Notes: a model not told the origin generated them from the sequence alone. Counted from the stretch's first letter, positions 27,607 to 38,137 are shown. The stretch: 64,000 nt of DNA from Tsuneonella sp. CC-YZS046 (GCF_035581365.1 NZ_CP141590.1:2166001-2230000), one strand, 5' to 3'. Translations and numbers: made by a program.

Positions 27607-28193
27607 CGCGAAAGCTGGAACACCGCGTTCTGCGCGCGCCAGTTGGCGCCGGTCGCGCCGATCAGCCCATCATTGGCGAGGAACCAGCTGCGCTGGACGC
27701 GGACCCCCTTCTCGGCCAGCAGGCTCCGGAAATCCTCCACTGTCAGATGATGGATATTGGGGGTATCGTACCAGTTCTGCGGCAGGTTGCGGGTCACCGG
27801 CATCCGCCCGTTCCACAGCAATGCCAGGCGCACCCGCCAATGCGCGAAATTGGGAAAGCTGACGAAGGCCTGCCGCCCGATCCGCAGCAATTCGTCCAGC
27901 ATGATATCCGGGCGTTGCGTGGTTTGCAGGGTGTGGCTCAGGATCGCGTAATCGAAGGCATCGTCCGGATAGAAGGCGAGGTCGCTGTTCGCGTCGCCCT
28001 GAATGACGGAAAGGCCCCGGCTGACGCATTGCTCCACCTTTTCGGGGTCGATCTCCATGCCGCGCGCATCCACGCCCTTCTCGTCGCGCAGCGCGGCCAT
28101 CAGCACGCCATCGCCGCAGCCGACATCGAGCACGCGCGAGCCGGGCATGACATTGTCGGCGATCACCGCCAGATCGGGACGAAGCGCGCTCAT
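27603..28193 (-). CDS. metW: Methionine biosynthesis protein MetW
   Basis: A class I SAM-methyltransferase-fold protein of 196 residues starting [15 protein letters not shown]. Motif I is SRVLDVGCGDGVLMAAL, then GMEIDPEKVEQCVSRGL and FDYAILSHTLQ. In proteobacteria MetW is paired with MetX for homoserine acyltransferase activity. The longer upstream reading is out of line with the family and overlaps the GNAT gene. The start overlaps that gene by 4 nt. Confidence 0.92.
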   Translation of the reverse strand: MSALRPDLAVIADNVMPGSRVLDVGCGDGVLMAALRDEKGVDARGMEIDPEKVEQCVSRGLSVIQGDANSDLAFYPDDAFDYAILSHTLQTTQRPDIMLDELLRIGRQAFVSFPNFAHWRVRLALLWNGRMPVTRNLPQNWYDTPNIHHLTVEDFRSLLAEKGVRVQRSWFLANDGLIGATGANWRAQNAVFQLSR

Positions 28194-28621
28194 CCCGCCA
28201 GCGCCGCCTTGTGCGCCGGGTCCAGCCGTTCCATGTAGTGCTCCGGCCTTTCCAGCGGAACGAAGCCCAGCGGGGCATAGACGCCATGCGCATCGCGCGT
28301 GGCCAGCCCCCACCGCCGCAGTCCGCTCAATTCCGGATGTTCCAGCAGAAAACCCGCCATTGTCCTTCCAATGCCCTGTCCACGGGCAGTCTCGTCAACC
28401 ACGACGTCGGTCAGCCAGGCCATGGTGGCGCGATCCGTCACCGCGCGGGCGAAGCCGATCTGCCGGCCATCCCGATAAGCGCCGACGCAAAGCGAGTTCG
28501 CGACCGCCCGCTCCAGCGTTGCGCGATCCATGCTCGCCCCCCAATAACTGGCCCGCAGCCACCCAAGCACCCGCGCCACGTCGATCCGCGCCCGGTCTTC
28601 GCTGAGTTCCACGCCGCTCAT
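28190..28621 (-). CDS. GNAT family N-acetyltransferase
   Basis: A 143-residue acetyltransferase with the acetyl-CoA-binding region [20 protein letters not shown] (Q/RxxGxG/A) and the preceding [10 protein letters not shown] strand. The substrate cannot be told. It lies between metX and metW and overlaps both by 4 nt, so all three should be made from one transcript. Its presence inside the usual metX-metW pair is slightly unusual. Confidence 0.85.
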   Translation of the reverse strand: MSGVELSEDRARIDVARVLGWLRASYWGASMDRATLERAVANSLCVGAYRDGRQIGFARAVTDRATMAWLTDVVVDETARGQGIGRTMAGFLLEHPELSGLRRWGLATRDAHGVYAPLGFVPLERPEHYMERLDPAHKAALAG

Positions 28622-29724
28622 TGATCGAGGAATCCCCGGATCACCCGGTCAAGGGCCGGAACGTCGAGCAGGAAGCTGTCGTGCCCATAGGGCGCGGACA
28701 GTTCGACGAAGCTGACCGGCGCGCCCGCCGCATTCAGCGCATGGACGATATTGCGGGATTCGGCGGTGGGATAGAGCCAGTCCGTATCGAAGCTGACCAC
28801 GCAGAACCGGGCGCTCCCGCCCGCGAAGGCATCCGCCAGCCGCCCGCCGTGTTCCTCCGCCAGATCGAAGTAATCCATCGCCCGGGTGATGTAGAGATAG
28901 GAATTCGCATCGAACCGGTTGGTGAATGAAAGGCCCTGATAGCGCAGATAGCTCTCGACCTGGAAATCCGCGTCGAAGCCGAAGCTCTTTGCCGAACGAT
29001 CCTGCAGCCGCCGCCCGAACTTCTCGGTCAGGCCCGCTTCGGAAAGATAGGTGATGTGCGCCGCCATGCGGGCCACGGCCAGCCCGGCATCGGGCGGCTT
29101 GCCGGTGCCGTAGTAATTGCCGTCCTGCCAGTTCGGATCGGCCATGATCGCCTGCCGCCCGACTTCATGGAAGGCGATGTTCTGCGCGGAGTGGCGCGCG
29201 GTCGTGGCGATCGCCAGGACGCGCTCCGTCCTTTCGGGAAAATTGGCGGCAAGGCTCAGGGCCTGCATCCCGCCCATCGAGCCGCCGATCACGGTGTGCA
29301 GACGTTCGATGCCGAGCGTATCGAGCAGCCGCACCAGCCCGCGCACCATGTCGCGAATGGTGATGACGGGAAACCGCATCCCATAGGGCGCGCCATCGGG
29401 GGCAAGGCTCATCGGGCCGGACGAGCCCATGCAGCTGCCGATCACATTGGCGCAGATCACATGGAAGCGATCCGTATCGATCACCTTCCCCGGCCCGACC
29501 GATTGCGACCACCAGCCCGGCTTGCCGGTGATCGGATGCGGGTTGGCCACATATTGATCCATGGTCAGCGCGTGACAGATCAGGATCGCATTCGACCGGT
29601 CGGCGGAAAGCTCCCCATAGGTCTCGAACGCTATGTCCACGCATTCGAGCACCTGCCCGCTGTCGAGCGGAAGCGGTTCCGGCAGCCGGATGTTAGGGCT
29701 GGTGGAGGCAAGAGTTGTAGCCAT
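28618..29724 (-). CDS. metX: Homoserine O-acyltransferase MetX
   Basis: Alpha/beta-hydrolase-fold enzyme acylating homoserine in methionine synthesis. The family signature GSCMGSSGP is near residue 97, the nucleophile elbow is [10 protein letters not shown], and the Asp/His pair lies in [10 protein letters not shown] and [11 protein letters not shown]. Starting at the ATG at 29724 it has 368 residues, typical length; a start at 29784 would add 20 non-conserved residues. It is the first gene of the metX-GNAT-metW unit and divergent from hisC. Confidence 0.93.
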   Translation of the reverse strand: MATTLASTSPNIRLPEPLPLDSGQVLECVDIAFETYGELSADRSNAILICHALTMDQYVANPHPITGKPGWWSQSVGPGKVIDTDRFHVICANVIGSCMGSSGPMSLAPDGAPYGMRFPVITIRDMVRGLVRLLDTLGIERLHTVIGGSMGGMQALSLAANFPERTERVLAIATTARHSAQNIAFHEVGRQAIMADPNWQDGNYYGTGKPPDAGLAVARMAAHITYLSEAGLTEKFGRRLQDRSAKSFGFDADFQVESYLRYQGLSFTNRFDANSYLYITRAMDYFDLAEEHGGRLADAFAGGSARFCVVSFDTDWLYPTAESRNIVHALNAAGAPVSFVELSAPYGHDSFLLDVPALDRVIRGFLDQ

Positions 29725-29798
29725 ATCTGGTTCAGCGAATTGGGGGACGCCCGCCGCACTGTCAATGACCGGGCTGTCAATCACGGCAAAGCTCGGCT

Positions 29799-30929
29799 AT
29801 GCGCCCGCGCGTGAATAAGAAGCTCCCCATCGCCAAGCCGTGGATCGAAGCCATCCACGCCTATGTGCCCGGCAAGTCGCGCGCCGATGACGGCCGGGAA
29901 CTGATAAAGCTGTCCGCCAACGAGAATCCGCTCGGCACCAGCCCGGCTGCGCTGGCCGCGATGCGCGGCGCGGTGCCGCCCGCCCGCTACCCCGATCCGG
30001 ATTCGCGCGCATTGCGCGAGGCCCTCGGCGACCTCCACGGGATCGACCCGGCCCGGATCGTGTGCGGCACCGGCTCGGACGAGCTGCTGAACCTCGCCGC
30101 GCAGGGCTATGCCGGCCCCGGCGATGAAGTGATCTACGTCCGCTACGGCTTCTCGGTCTACGACATCGCCGCGCGGCGCTGCGGCGCGACCCCGGTGATC
30201 GCGCCCGACCGCGATTACGGAACCGATGTCGATGCCCTGCTGGCGCTGGTCAACGAAAAGACCCGGGTCGTGTTCATCGCCAACCCCAACAATCCGACCG
30301 GCAGCTTCCTGCCCAGGGGCGAGATCGCCCGCCTGCACGCCGCCCTGCCCTCCGACGTGCTGTTCGTGCTGGATCAGGCCTATGCCGAATATCTGGCACC
30401 GGAAGACGATGACGGCGGCCTCGCGCTGGCGGCCGCGCACGGCAATGTGCTGGTCACGCGCACCTTTTCCAAGATCTATGGTCTTGCCGGCGAACGGATC
30501 GGCTGGGCGACCGGCGCGCCGGGGCTGATCGCGACGCTCAACCGCATCCGCGGCCCGTTCAATGTGTCCAGCACCGGGCAGGCCGCGGCGCTGGCCGCTC
30601 TGGCAGACCAGGATTTCGTCCGCCATTCGCGCGAGCATAACCGGGCGGAGCGGGCCCGTTTCGTTGCCGCCCTCGAACAGATCGGCAATCACGGTTTGCG
30701 TCCGGTCCCGAGCCAGGCCAATTTCGTGCTGATCCTGTTCGAAGGCGCTCTCACCGCCGAGGCCGCGCAGGAAGGGCTGGCCCGGACAGGATATGCGACG
30801 CGATGGCTGCCAGGCCAGGGTCTGCCGCAAGGCCTGCGGATCACTATCGGCACGGCGGAGCAGATGGACGAAATCACGGCGACGCTGCGCGAAATGACTC
30901 AGGCCATGGCCGGAGCGACCGCGAGATGA
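29799..30929 (+). CDS. hisC: Histidinol-phosphate aminotransferase
   Basis: A 376-residue PLP enzyme of fold type I. The PLP lysine is in [16 protein letters not shown] near residue 230; [12 protein letters not shown] at the N-terminus and [14 protein letters not shown] near residue 165 are standard. It converts histidinol phosphate to imidazole acetol phosphate and in many bacteria also serves aromatic amino acid transamination, which fits its coupling (ATGA) to tyrA. Confidence 0.94.
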   Translation: MRPRVNKKLPIAKPWIEAIHAYVPGKSRADDGRELIKLSANENPLGTSPAALAAMRGAVPPARYPDPDSRALREALGDLHGIDPARIVCGTGSDELLNLAAQGYAGPGDEVIYVRYGFSVYDIAARRCGATPVIAPDRDYGTDVDALLALVNEKTRVVFIANPNNPTGSFLPRGEIARLHAALPSDVLFVLDQAYAEYLAPEDDDGGLALAAAHGNVLVTRTFSKIYGLAGERIGWATGAPGLIATLNRIRGPFNVSSTGQAAALAALADQDFVRHSREHNRAERARFVAALEQIGNHGLRPVPSQANFVLILFEGALTAEAAQEGLARTGYATRWLPGQGLPQGLRITIGTAEQMDEITATLREMTQAMAGATAR

Positions 30930-31834
30930 CCTTCGGCAAGGTCGCCATCATCGGCCTGGGCTTGCTGGGCGGTTCGATCGGGCTGGCCATCCGCCAGCAC
31001 CTGCCCGGAGTGAAGACCGCCGGCTATGACAGCGATCCGCAAGTCCGTCTCCGCGCGGCCGAACGCAAGCTCGCGCAGGAGATCTGCGAAAGTGCCGCTG
31101 AGGCCGCGCGTGGTGCCGATCTGGTCATCCTCTGTGTCCCTGTGGGTGCGATAGAGCACGCTGCGAACGAACTATCCGGAGCGCTGGAGCCCGGGGCGCT
31201 GGTCAGCGACGTCGGCTCTTCCAAGCAGAGCGTGAGCGCCGCCCTGGCCAGGGCGCTGCCCGGCCAGCCGATCATCCCCGCGCATCCCGTGGCCGGCACC
31301 GAGCATAGCGGCCCGGATGCGGGCTTCGCCACGCTGTTCCACAATCGCTGGTGCATCCTGACTCCTCCGGATGGAGCCGATCCGGAGCAGGTCGCGGCGC
31401 TTTCGGAATTCTGGACCGCGCTCGGCGCCATGGTCGAGGTCATGACGGCGGAGCATCACGATCTCGTGCTCGCGGTTACCAGCCATATCCCGCACCTGAT
31501 CGCCTACACGATCGTCGGAACGGCCTCCGATCTGGAGGATGTGACCCGGGGCGAGGTAATCAAATATTCGGCCGGCGGCTTCCGCGACTTCACGCGCATC
31601 GCGGCCTCCGACCCGGTGATGTGGCGCGACGTATTCCTCAACAACCGCGAAGCGGTGCTGGAAATGCTGGGCCGCTTCACCGAGGATCTGACCGCGATGC
31701 AGCGCGCCATCAGATCAGGCAATGGCGACGCTCTGTTCGACCTGTTTACGCGAACCCGCGCAATCCGCCGGTCGATCATCGAACAGAAGCAGGATGATGC
31801 GCGGCCCGACTTCGGGCGCGGCGATCATGGCTGA
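30926..31834 (+). CDS. tyrA: Prephenate/arogenate dehydrogenase
   Basis: NAD(P)-dependent dehydrogenase of tyrosine synthesis. The ATG overlaps the hisC stop. The dinucleotide fold begins [41 protein letters not shown] and [15 protein letters not shown] are conserved in the family, the last holding the catalytic-region His. Length 302. The 3' end overlaps the convergent plsC-like gene by 10 nt. Confidence 0.92.
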   Translation: MTFGKVAIIGLGLLGGSIGLAIRQHLPGVKTAGYDSDPQVRLRAAERKLAQEICESAAEAARGADLVILCVPVGAIEHAANELSGALEPGALVSDVGSSKQSVSAALARALPGQPIIPAHPVAGTEHSGPDAGFATLFHNRWCILTPPDGADPEQVAALSEFWTALGAMVEVMTAEHHDLVLAVTSHIPHLIAYTIVGTASDLEDVTRGEVIKYSAGGFRDFTRIAASDPVMWRDVFLNNREAVLEMLGRFTEDLTAMQRAIRSGNGDALFDLFTRTRAIRRSIIEQKQDDARPDFGRGDHG

Positions 31835-32535
31835 GCGCCTCCCGCGCTTTGGCCATCGTTCAAGGCGTTGATCCCGGCAAGGACGCGGGCCTCGATCTCC
31901 TGGCGCGGCAGGCCCGGAGGAATCGGCTCCCCGAAACGATAGGTGATGGTGCCCGTCCGCTTCCATCGGCGATGATAGGGCGGGCCGCTGTCCACGGCGA
32001 TGGGCACGACCGGCAGGCCGAGCAGCTTGTACAGGCCCGCAAAGCCCGAACGGATCGGTGCAGCCGCTCCATGCGGCACCCGCGTGCCTTCCGGAAAGAT
32101 CGCCAACGGGCGCCCGCTTCGCGCGAATGATCGCGCCGCGGTCACCATGTCGCGCAAGGCGGCCGCTCCCTTGTCGCGTCGCACGGGCACCACGCCATAG
32201 GCCAGCGCGGCCCGGCCCCAGCCCAGTATCCGGAACAGTTCTTCCTTGGCGAAAATCACCGGCCGATCGATCAGGGTGGGCAGATCGATGGCCTCGAAAA
32301 AGCTTTCATGCTTCAAGGCATAGAGGACGGGTTGTGAAGGCCGCTCCCCCACGATGCGGATATCGATGCCGAGAATATGACGGGCGCAGACGCGATGGAA
32401 GGCGGACCATCGCTCAGGCACTGCTCGCCCGGCATGTGGAAACAGCATAGCGACCAAAACTGCGACGAGCACGAACAATACGCTGGCGCCATAGAAGACG
32501 GCGTAGAAGGCGAGACTGCGCAGCACGGCCATCAT
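31825..32535 (-). CDS. plsC: 1-acyl-sn-glycerol-3-phosphate acyltransferase family
   Basis: Membrane acyltransferase of 236 residues that makes phosphatidic acid or acylates another lipid. The HxxxxD-type catalytic motif is in LKHESFFEAIDLP and the phosphate-binding block is FPEGTRVPHG. One N-terminal membrane helix (YAVFYGASVLFVLVAVLVAML) is clear. The substrate cannot be fixed; some relatives act in ornithine lipid synthesis. It lies 9 nt downstream of the YdcF-like gene on the same strand. Confidence 0.88.
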   Translation of the reverse strand: MMAVLRSLAFYAVFYGASVLFVLVAVLVAMLFPHAGRAVPERWSAFHRVCARHILGIDIRIVGERPSQPVLYALKHESFFEAIDLPTLIDRPVIFAKEELFRILGWGRAALAYGVVPVRRDKGAAALRDMVTAARSFARSGRPLAIFPEGTRVPHGAAAPIRSGFAGLYKLLGLPVVPIAVDSGPPYHRRWKRTGTITYRFGEPIPPGLPRQEIEARVLAGINALNDGQSAGGAQP

Positions 32536-32544
32536 CGCGAAGCC

Positions 32545-33075
32545 TTATCGCAGCGCAATGGGGGCCAGAAAGCTGGCAAGCAGCTTGTTATATTCGAGAA
32601 ACAGGGTGCGCAGCGTCGGCTGGGTGGCAACCGCATCCTTGATCAGCTCGATGTCATCCGGAAGCTCGCGCCTCAATTCCAATGCGGCACGGCGCATATG
32701 CCAATCGCTGGTCACCAGGCGCAGAGAGCGCAATTTTTCCCGCTTGGCCCAATCCGCCGCCTCCAAGGCATTGCCACGCGTATCGGCCGCTTCCGCACCC
32801 AAGGTGACGCAACATTGCATCAGTTGCGGCTCCACGCCGAACTGGGCCGCGAACTCCTTCGGCTTCACCTCCGGATCGACGCCGGTCACCAGCATCTTCC
32901 GGGCCTGCGTCCTGCGCAGAATTTCGAGCCCTCTTGCAATTCGCCCACCCGATCCGGTCGGAACCACCACGGCATCGGTTTTGCCCTCGTCGACCGGTTG
33001 AGGCAACGCCACCGAGAACAGGACGAAACCGAGCAGCCAGAAGATCACGGCCCCTGCGAGGATGCGCCGGATCAT
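32545..33075 (-). CDS. YdcF/DUF218 family membrane protein
   Basis: A 176-residue protein starting MIRRILAGAVIFWLLGFVLF, an N-terminal anchor, then the DUF218 core (TDAVVVPTGSGGRIARGLEIL; KMLVTGVDPE; LVTSDWHMRRAALEL). Members of this group (SanA/YdcF/ElyC) act on the envelope, but the reaction is unknown. The start overlaps the ftsX stop (ATGA), making it part of the ftsE-ftsX unit. Confidence 0.86.
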   Translation of the reverse strand: MIRRILAGAVIFWLLGFVLFSVALPQPVDEGKTDAVVVPTGSGGRIARGLEILRRTQARKMLVTGVDPEVKPKEFAAQFGVEPQLMQCCVTLGAEAADTRGNALEAADWAKREKLRSLRLVTSDWHMRRAALELRRELPDDIELIKDAVATQPTLRTLFLEYNKLLASFLAPIALR

Positions 33076-34016
33076 AGCATGCGCCTCAAGGCCGCCATGA
33101 CGGTGAAGCGAGCGGTCAATGCCGCCAGCACTGTCCCGACCAGCGGGATCGCGGCGATCAGCAGCCAATCCTGCCAGCGAAGGCCCCCGCCCGCGACCAT
33201 GCCGGACCCGAGCGCGGCAAAGCGGCTGCCCATCATGAGCACGGCGATCAATCCCAGCGCCAGTCCGGCGGTGGAGCCAAGGGCGGCGTCAACTGCCACC
33301 GAACGCTGGAAGATGCGCGCGATCTGGGCATCCGTCCCGCCCAGATGATGCACGATCTCGATCGTTTCACGATTGGTGCCCAACGCGGACCTGGCGGCCA
33401 GCCAGACAGCGGCGACGGTGGCTGCCGCAAGCAGGAGGATCAGAGAGGCCGCGAGCCACTGTAGCGAATGGATCGCGGAAAAGACAGGCTTGAGCCAATC
33501 GGCCTGGGCATCGACCCGCGCGGCAGGCGCCACTTTGGCCAGCGCTCCGCGCAATGCCTCGATCGCCTTTTTGTCCGCCGCTCCGTTCAGGCGCAGATCG
33601 ATCAGCGCAGGGACTGCGATGGCAGCGTCTCCCGTGCCGCCAAGGTTGGCCTCGCCGAGCCAGGGAGCCAGCAAGGCGCCGATTTCCTCATCCGGCACGC
33701 GCGCGACCTCCGCCACGCCCGGCATGCGCTGAAGCTGCGCCAGGGCAGCCTGCGCCTGGGCTTCGCGCGCTTCGGCGCCCGCCTCCACGATCTGCACGGT
33801 TACCGCGCCGGACAATTCGCCACGAGCCTGGCCAGCCACATTGGCGAGAGCCAGCCCGCCGGCCGCGGCGACCACGGTCAGGGCGATCATGATCGCGATC
33901 ACCCAGAGCATCGGCCCCGCGAGGCGAGCCTGAGGCAGAAGCTGGCGGCCGCTCTTGCCAGCCAGCCCCGAAAGTCGGGTGGTCACCCCCCGCAGGAATG
34001 CAGGCGCCTGGCTCAT
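33072..34016 (-). CDS. ftsX: Cell division ABC transporter permease FtsX
   Basis: A 314-residue membrane protein with four predicted helices: the first near 35-60, then three in the C-terminal half. The periplasmic loop between TM1 and TM2 (about 60-175) would be the site that activates amidases. VHHLGGTDAQIARIF is the coupling helix segment seen in FtsX. It overlaps ftsE by 4 nt and with it forms the complex regulating septal peptidoglycan hydrolysis. Confidence 0.9.
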   Translation of the reverse strand: MSQAPAFLRGVTTRLSGLAGKSGRQLLPQARLAGPMLWVIAIMIALTVVAAAGGLALANVAGQARGELSGAVTVQIVEAGAEAREAQAQAALAQLQRMPGVAEVARVPDEEIGALLAPWLGEANLGGTGDAAIAVPALIDLRLNGAADKKAIEALRGALAKVAPAARVDAQADWLKPVFSAIHSLQWLAASLILLLAAATVAAVWLAARSALGTNRETIEIVHHLGGTDAQIARIFQRSVAVDAALGSTAGLALGLIAVLMMGSRFAALGSGMVAGGGLRWQDWLLIAAIPLVGTVLAALTARFTVMAALRRML

Positions 34017-34738
34017 GCAGGCATGACCGGGCGGCGAGGCGGATAGCGGAGCGCGCCGGTGGGATCGTTCAGGCGCCCCTTGTCGAGCCGCATGATCAGG
34101 GAATCCGGCACTTTCTTGAGCAAGTGCAGATCGTGCGTGGCGACCACCACGGTCGTGCCCAGCCGATTGAGCGCCTCGAACAGCCGCAACAGCTTGACCG
34201 CCATCTCCGGGTCGACGTTGCCCGTAGGTTCGTCGGCAATCAGCATATCGGGCCGGCCGATCACCGCCCGCGCGATGGCCACCCGCTGCTGCTCTCCACC
34301 TGAAAGCGTGGCGGGCCTGGCGTCCGCCCGATCGACCAGGCCGACCCAGTCCAGCATATCCGACACCGGCTGATGCAGATCCTCGTCGGGAACCCCGGCC
34401 ACCCGCAGCGGCAGGGCGATATTGTCATAGGCGGAAAGATGCGGAACGAGCCGGAAATCCTGAAACACCACGCCCAGCCTGCGGCGGAAGCCGGGGAGCC
34501 GTGCGCGTGGCAGGGTGATCACATCGGTCCCGAACATGCTGATCACGCCGCGCGAGGGACGTTGCGCGAGATAAAGCAATCGCAGCAGCGATGTCTTGCC
34601 CGCGCCGCTCGCGCCGGTCAGGAAATAGAAGCTGCCCGGATAAAGCGTGAAGGAAATGTCGCCGAGCACTTCCTTGCCGGTGCCGTAACGCAAGCCGACA
34701 TTGTCGAAGCGCACGATATGGCCCTCTTCGGCACTCAT
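34013..34738 (-). CDS. ftsE: Cell division ATP-binding protein FtsE
   Basis: A 241-residue ABC ATPase with Walker [11 protein letters not shown], signature [14 protein letters not shown] and Walker [16 protein letters not shown], followed by THDLHLL. The context with ftsX confirms the identity. The 223-nt region upstream separates it from the divergent zinc-ribbon gene and should hold both promoters. Confidence 0.95.
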   Translation of the reverse strand: MSAEEGHIVRFDNVGLRYGTGKEVLGDISFTLYPGSFYFLTGASGAGKTSLLRLLYLAQRPSRGVISMFGTDVITLPRARLPGFRRRLGVVFQDFRLVPHLSAYDNIALPLRVAGVPDEDLHQPVSDMLDWVGLVDRADARPATLSGGEQQRVAIARAVIGRPDMLIADEPTGNVDPEMAVKLLRLFEALNRLGTTVVVATHDLHLLKKVPDSLIMRLDKGRLNDPTGALRYPPRRPVMPA

Positions 34739-34961
34739 CGCGGCCGGACCGGGCTCGTGGGCAGGGAGGCTACGTGTCGCAGGGACATTTCCGGCGGGCT
34801 ATAAGCGCTGTTGCACCAATTGAAAACCATCGCTGCACAGGAAGCCAGGCAAGGATTGCGCGGATGAGGCAATGGAAGCGATGTGGATAAAGGGCTTATA
34901 TGGGCCGGGTGAAGGCGCTGCGACCTTGTTGCGTTCCCTCACTCATGCTTAAGAACTACGC

Positions 34962-35846
34962 ATGATAATCGCCTGCCCCGCCTGTGCTACGCGATATGTC
35001 GTTCCCGACAGCGCCATCGGGGTGGAAGGCCGCACGGTCCGCTGTGCCAAATGCCGGCACAGCTGGTTCCAGGAAGGCCCTGAAATCACGCCACCGCCAA
35101 CGGCTCCCCAGCCGCCGGCCTTCGCCGAAGCCAGCGCGCAGCCCGGCCATGCGGAACAAGCGGCCCCGCCCCGCCCCGCCTTCACCGAAAATTTCGCGGC
35201 ATCGCCAGATAATGAGACCGCCGGGACCGCGCAGGAAAAACCCGGCGGCGCCGTTGAGGAAACCGTCGATCCGGCGCCGGAAGCGGATGACACGGTGGCC
35301 GCGCCTCCCAGCTTCGCCGCCAGGCCGCTGGGCGAGGACGCGGATACGCCCCCAGCCGCGCCCGCCGATTACGAGGATGATTATTCTCATTTCGATCATG
35401 AGCCGCCGTTCCGTCCCCGGCGGAACAGGCTGAAAATGCTCACGATCGCCGCTGCGGTCTTCGCCGCTGTCGCGGTCGGCCTGGTGGGGGCGGCCAGCTA
35501 TTGGGGCCTGCCGGATTGGGTGCCGGTCAGCCGCCCCACCTTCGCGCAGGCCCAGCCGGATCTGGTGCTCGATTTCCCCGCCGAAAGGCAGGACCGGCGG
35601 ACCCTTCCCAACGGCACCGAATTTTTCGGAGCAAGCGGCACCGTGACCAATGTGGGGAAGACCGCCCATGACGTGCCATCGATCCTGATCGTGCTGCGCG
35701 ATGCGCGCGACCGTATCGTCTACAGCTGGGAAGTCGCTCCGCCCAGGCGCAGCCTTGCCCCGGGCGAAAGCGTTTCCATCAACGAGGCGGTGACCGACGT
35801 CCCGCGCTCGGCGAAGTTCGCGGAAATCGGCTGGAAGCCCGAATAG
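34962..35846 (+). CDS. MJ0042-type zinc-ribbon membrane protein
   Basis: A 294-residue protein typical of alphaproteobacteria. The N-terminus is a zinc ribbon (IACPACATRYVVPDS ... RTVRCAKCRHSWFQ) of the MJ0042/PF13719 type. A long acidic, proline- and alanine-rich linker follows, then a membrane helix (LTIAAAVFAAVAVGLVGAASYW) and a DUF3426-like C-terminal beta domain (FFGASGTVTNVGKTAHDVPS). The function is unknown. It lies immediately upstream of tRNA-Leu. Confidence 0.85.
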   Translation: MIIACPACATRYVVPDSAIGVEGRTVRCAKCRHSWFQEGPEITPPPTAPQPPAFAEASAQPGHAEQAAPPRPAFTENFAASPDNETAGTAQEKPGGAVEETVDPAPEADDTVAAPPSFAARPLGEDADTPPAAPADYEDDYSHFDHEPPFRPRRNRLKMLTIAAAVFAAVAVGLVGAASYWGLPDWVPVSRPTFAQAQPDLVLDFPAERQDRRTLPNGTEFFGASGTVTNVGKTAHDVPSILIVLRDARDRIVYSWEVAPPRRSLAPGESVSINEAVTDVPRSAKFAEIGWKPE

Positions 35847-35984
35847 GCAGCGCTTTCCCTGCCCGGATCGCGCCATAATCGAACCGATCGTTCAAACCCG
35901 CCGATGGGCGCTTGCAGGGGGCAAATCTACTTGCTAAGGGCGCGCTCCTACCCCGCAGGGACCGACCCGGTCCTTGTCGATTTT

Positions 35985-36071
35985 GCGGTCGTGGCGGAAC
36001 TGGTAGACGCGCAACGTTGAGGTCGTTGTGGGCGAAAGCCCGTGGAAGTTCGAGTCTTCTCGACCGCACCA
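35985..36071 (+). tRNA. tRNA-Leu (anticodon GAG)
   Basis: GCGGTCG (35985-35991) pairs with CGACCGC (36061-36067), then discriminator A and encoded CCA to 36071. The D-arm has GGCGGAACTGGTAGACGC, the anticodon loop TTGAGGT gives GAG, a long variable arm (GGGCGAAAGCCC) is present and the T-arm has GTTCGAG. It marks the start of the accessory island. Confidence 0.96.
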
Positions 36072-36271
36072 GTCAGTGAAAAAATAATTCAATTACAGGA
36101 ACTTAACTTACCCCTCGGGGAAAGTGGCACAGTTCTGCGGGCTTTGCGCGCGCATCAGTTTCTGAGTGAAGCCAAAGACGCGTTTCAGACGCCGCTCAGA
36201 AGCAATAAAATCGCCGGATTCTCCACTGCGAAGAACCCGGCTTCACCTCTGGTTACGAGATTATTCCGCGC

Positions 36272-37010
36272 TCATGCAGCGAACCCGAACTGCCGTTCCT
36301 GCTCGGACCAGCTGGTTGGGATGCTGCCCGTCAGCAGACTTTTGCGGGTTAGCATCCTGGGCTGGGAGCCATCAGCGATGGCTTCAACGATTCTCGGGCT
36401 GAGCCATGCGATGCGCAACAGCCGGGCCAGCTGGGTTCGGCACCGTCGTCCTTCGCGCTTGCCCAGTTGATTGAGGCTGAGCTCAGGTGATGCAAATACC
36501 AGCTGCTGCGCGGCCATGGCGTCTGCCAACAGCTTGAGCAGGTCTGCATCCGGACTCAACTCATTGGTATCGGCATCGATCCTGAGTTTCGCTTCGCGGA
36601 AGGGCTTGCGCGGCGGAAGGGGGATGCACCAGTTCCATGGGGCATCTGTCTCGATACCGAGAGCATCGGGCCTAAGCTTTATGACGATGTGATCTCTTTG
36701 TACCTGCAACGATCCAACCAGGGGCGCAGTGCGGGTTCTGCATTTGATACCTCGCGAAGCTGGATCGTGAGCAAATGCGCGGTAGCAAACATTGTACGCA
36801 GTTGGCCCGCCTCGTCGATCCCGGGGACGTTCCGTGTTACCGCCCGAGTAACCGCCATCATCATAATGGCTGGGAACCAGCGACCAGCCTTCGTGCCGTT
36901 GGCTCAGGATATAGGCCTCACATGCCTCACGCTGGGCATCGAGGCTGTTAACTCCTGCTCCAGCCCGTCCTCGGTCGACTTGCGGGTGTATGCTCGCCAT
37001 CGGTAAAAAA
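36272..37010 (-). pseudogene. Remnant of a serine recombinase (Pin/resolvase family)
   Basis: Minus-strand pieces match a site-specific serine recombinase. The N-terminal block AYTRKSTEDGLEQE lies in one frame at about 36950-36990 and continues as NSLDAQREACEAYILSQR in the next, so a single-base frameshift lies at about 36950. The catalytic-domain middle is missing: YDDGGYSGGN is followed soon by the C-terminal region (RIDADTNELSPDADLL, LSPRIVEAIADGSQP, SWSEQERQFGF). About 300 internal residues have been lost, so it cannot work. Its place beside tRNA-Leu suggests an old integrated element. Confidence 0.8.
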
Positions 37011-37122
37011 TGGCCCCTGATGATCATCTCATTGCCGAACTTACGCGGCGTGGATATCTCATTCGCAAGGCGATGGTTTAAATGAAGCTTGTCTGGGATG
37101 ATGGACGATCCGATCAAGCCGC

Positions 37123-37575
37123 TTGTTGGAGTTGAGCGCAGGCCTTATGCCATTGGTAATCGGTCCCGATAAAACGACGCGGTCGAACGATGTGTGGCAG
37201 ACCGACTTCACCTACTTCAAGATTATCGGGTGGGACTGGGTGTATCGGTCGACCGTGCTCGACGACTTCTCACGCTACGTCGTCGCGTGGAACCTTTGCA
37301 CCACCATGCGCGCCGGGGACATCACCGACACGCTGGAACTGGCCCTCGAAGCTTCGGGCTGTTCGTCGGCCATGGTCGTGCACAAGCCGAGGCTCCTCAG
37401 CGATAATGGCCCGAGTTACATCGCCCAGGAACTGGTCGAGCGGATCGGCGCCAAAGGCATGAGCCATGTCCGCGGCACCCCGATGCATCCCCAAATCGAA
37501 CGCTGGCATCAGACCCTCAAGAACCGCGTCCTGCACCTAATATCCACCCCCCTGACGAGGCATAAACTTCCCTAA
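37123..37575 (+). pseudogene. IS3-family transposase fragment (OrfB integrase core)
   Basis: The segment WQTDFTYFKIIGWDWVYRS with the first catalytic Asp, SDNGPSYI with the second, and HPQIERWHQTLKN with the catalytic Glu identify an IS3-group rve integrase core. Both ends are missing: the usual upstream HTH part is absent and homology stops after LKNRV, where an unrelated sequence (the left 60-nt inverted repeat) begins. The ORF is intact but too short to be an active transposase. Confidence 0.8.
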
Positions 37576-37592
37576 TTTACGCCGCGATCTGC
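37532..37592 (+). repeat. 61-nt inverted repeat, left copy
   Basis: The block from TGCACCTAATATCC through CTGACGAGGC, AAACTTCCCTAATTTACG to GCGATCTGC is repeated in inverted orientation at 51907-51966, with four differences. It starts exactly where the IS3 transposase homology ends. The two copies enclose about 14.3 kb. It may be an end of a lost insertion sequence or a recombination scar. Confidence 0.8.
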
Positions 37593-37642
37593 GCCAAATG
37601 TTCTGACGACGGACAATCAGAACTCCTTATCGCATTAGGTTA

Positions 37643-38137
37643 TCATCCGTTACTTATCGGACTATAGGGAACGGGTCTAATATCGGGCTCGACATTGGAG
37701 GAAAAAATATCCTTCAACATCAGAATCATGGCCTCACGCCCCCGCTCTGTCAATTTAACTATCACGCGGCGATGATCCAGTTCATCAGGCACCCTTTCCA
37801 GCATATTGCCTTCTTCGAGCCGGTCGATCTTTCTCATGGCGGTTGCAGGAGCTTCACCTGAAGCGAGTATCAACTGCTTGATATAAAGGATCCCGCCTTC
37901 CGCGCCATTGATCAACAGGATCAGCATCATGTCCCACGCGGATTCGCGGGGGAGGCACTTCGGGAGACGCTTCACCGTTTTAAGTCGCGCGCGAAGCAGC
38001 TGCCTCGCCCCTTCCACCAATTGCTGCTCCTCGATCGAACTTTCCTGAGCGGATCGAACGAAGCTTTCCACCCTACGCCGCACGGCAGGCAATGAAGTTG
38101 GCTTGGCGTTACTGATATTGTGAGTCAATTCTGACAT
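37643..38137 (-). CDS. MarR-like winged-helix regulator
   Basis: A 164-residue protein with an N-terminal helical region (SNAKPTSLPAVRRRVESFV) and a winged helix: the recognition-helix region SGEAPATAMRKIDRLEEGNML and the wing ERVPDELDHRRVIVKLTERG, both typical of MarR. It lies 14 nt downstream of the fusion gene on the same strand and so may be cotranscribed with the adhesin/secretion operon. The ligand is unknown. The base composition is lower in GC than the core genes around it. Confidence 0.78.
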   Translation of the reverse strand: MSELTHNISNAKPTSLPAVRRRVESFVRSAQESSIEEQQLVEGARQLLRARLKTVKRLPKCLPRESAWDMMLILLINGAEGGILYIKQLILASGEAPATAMRKIDRLEEGNMLERVPDELDHRRVIVKLTERGREAMILMLKDIFSSNVEPDIRPVPYSPISNG

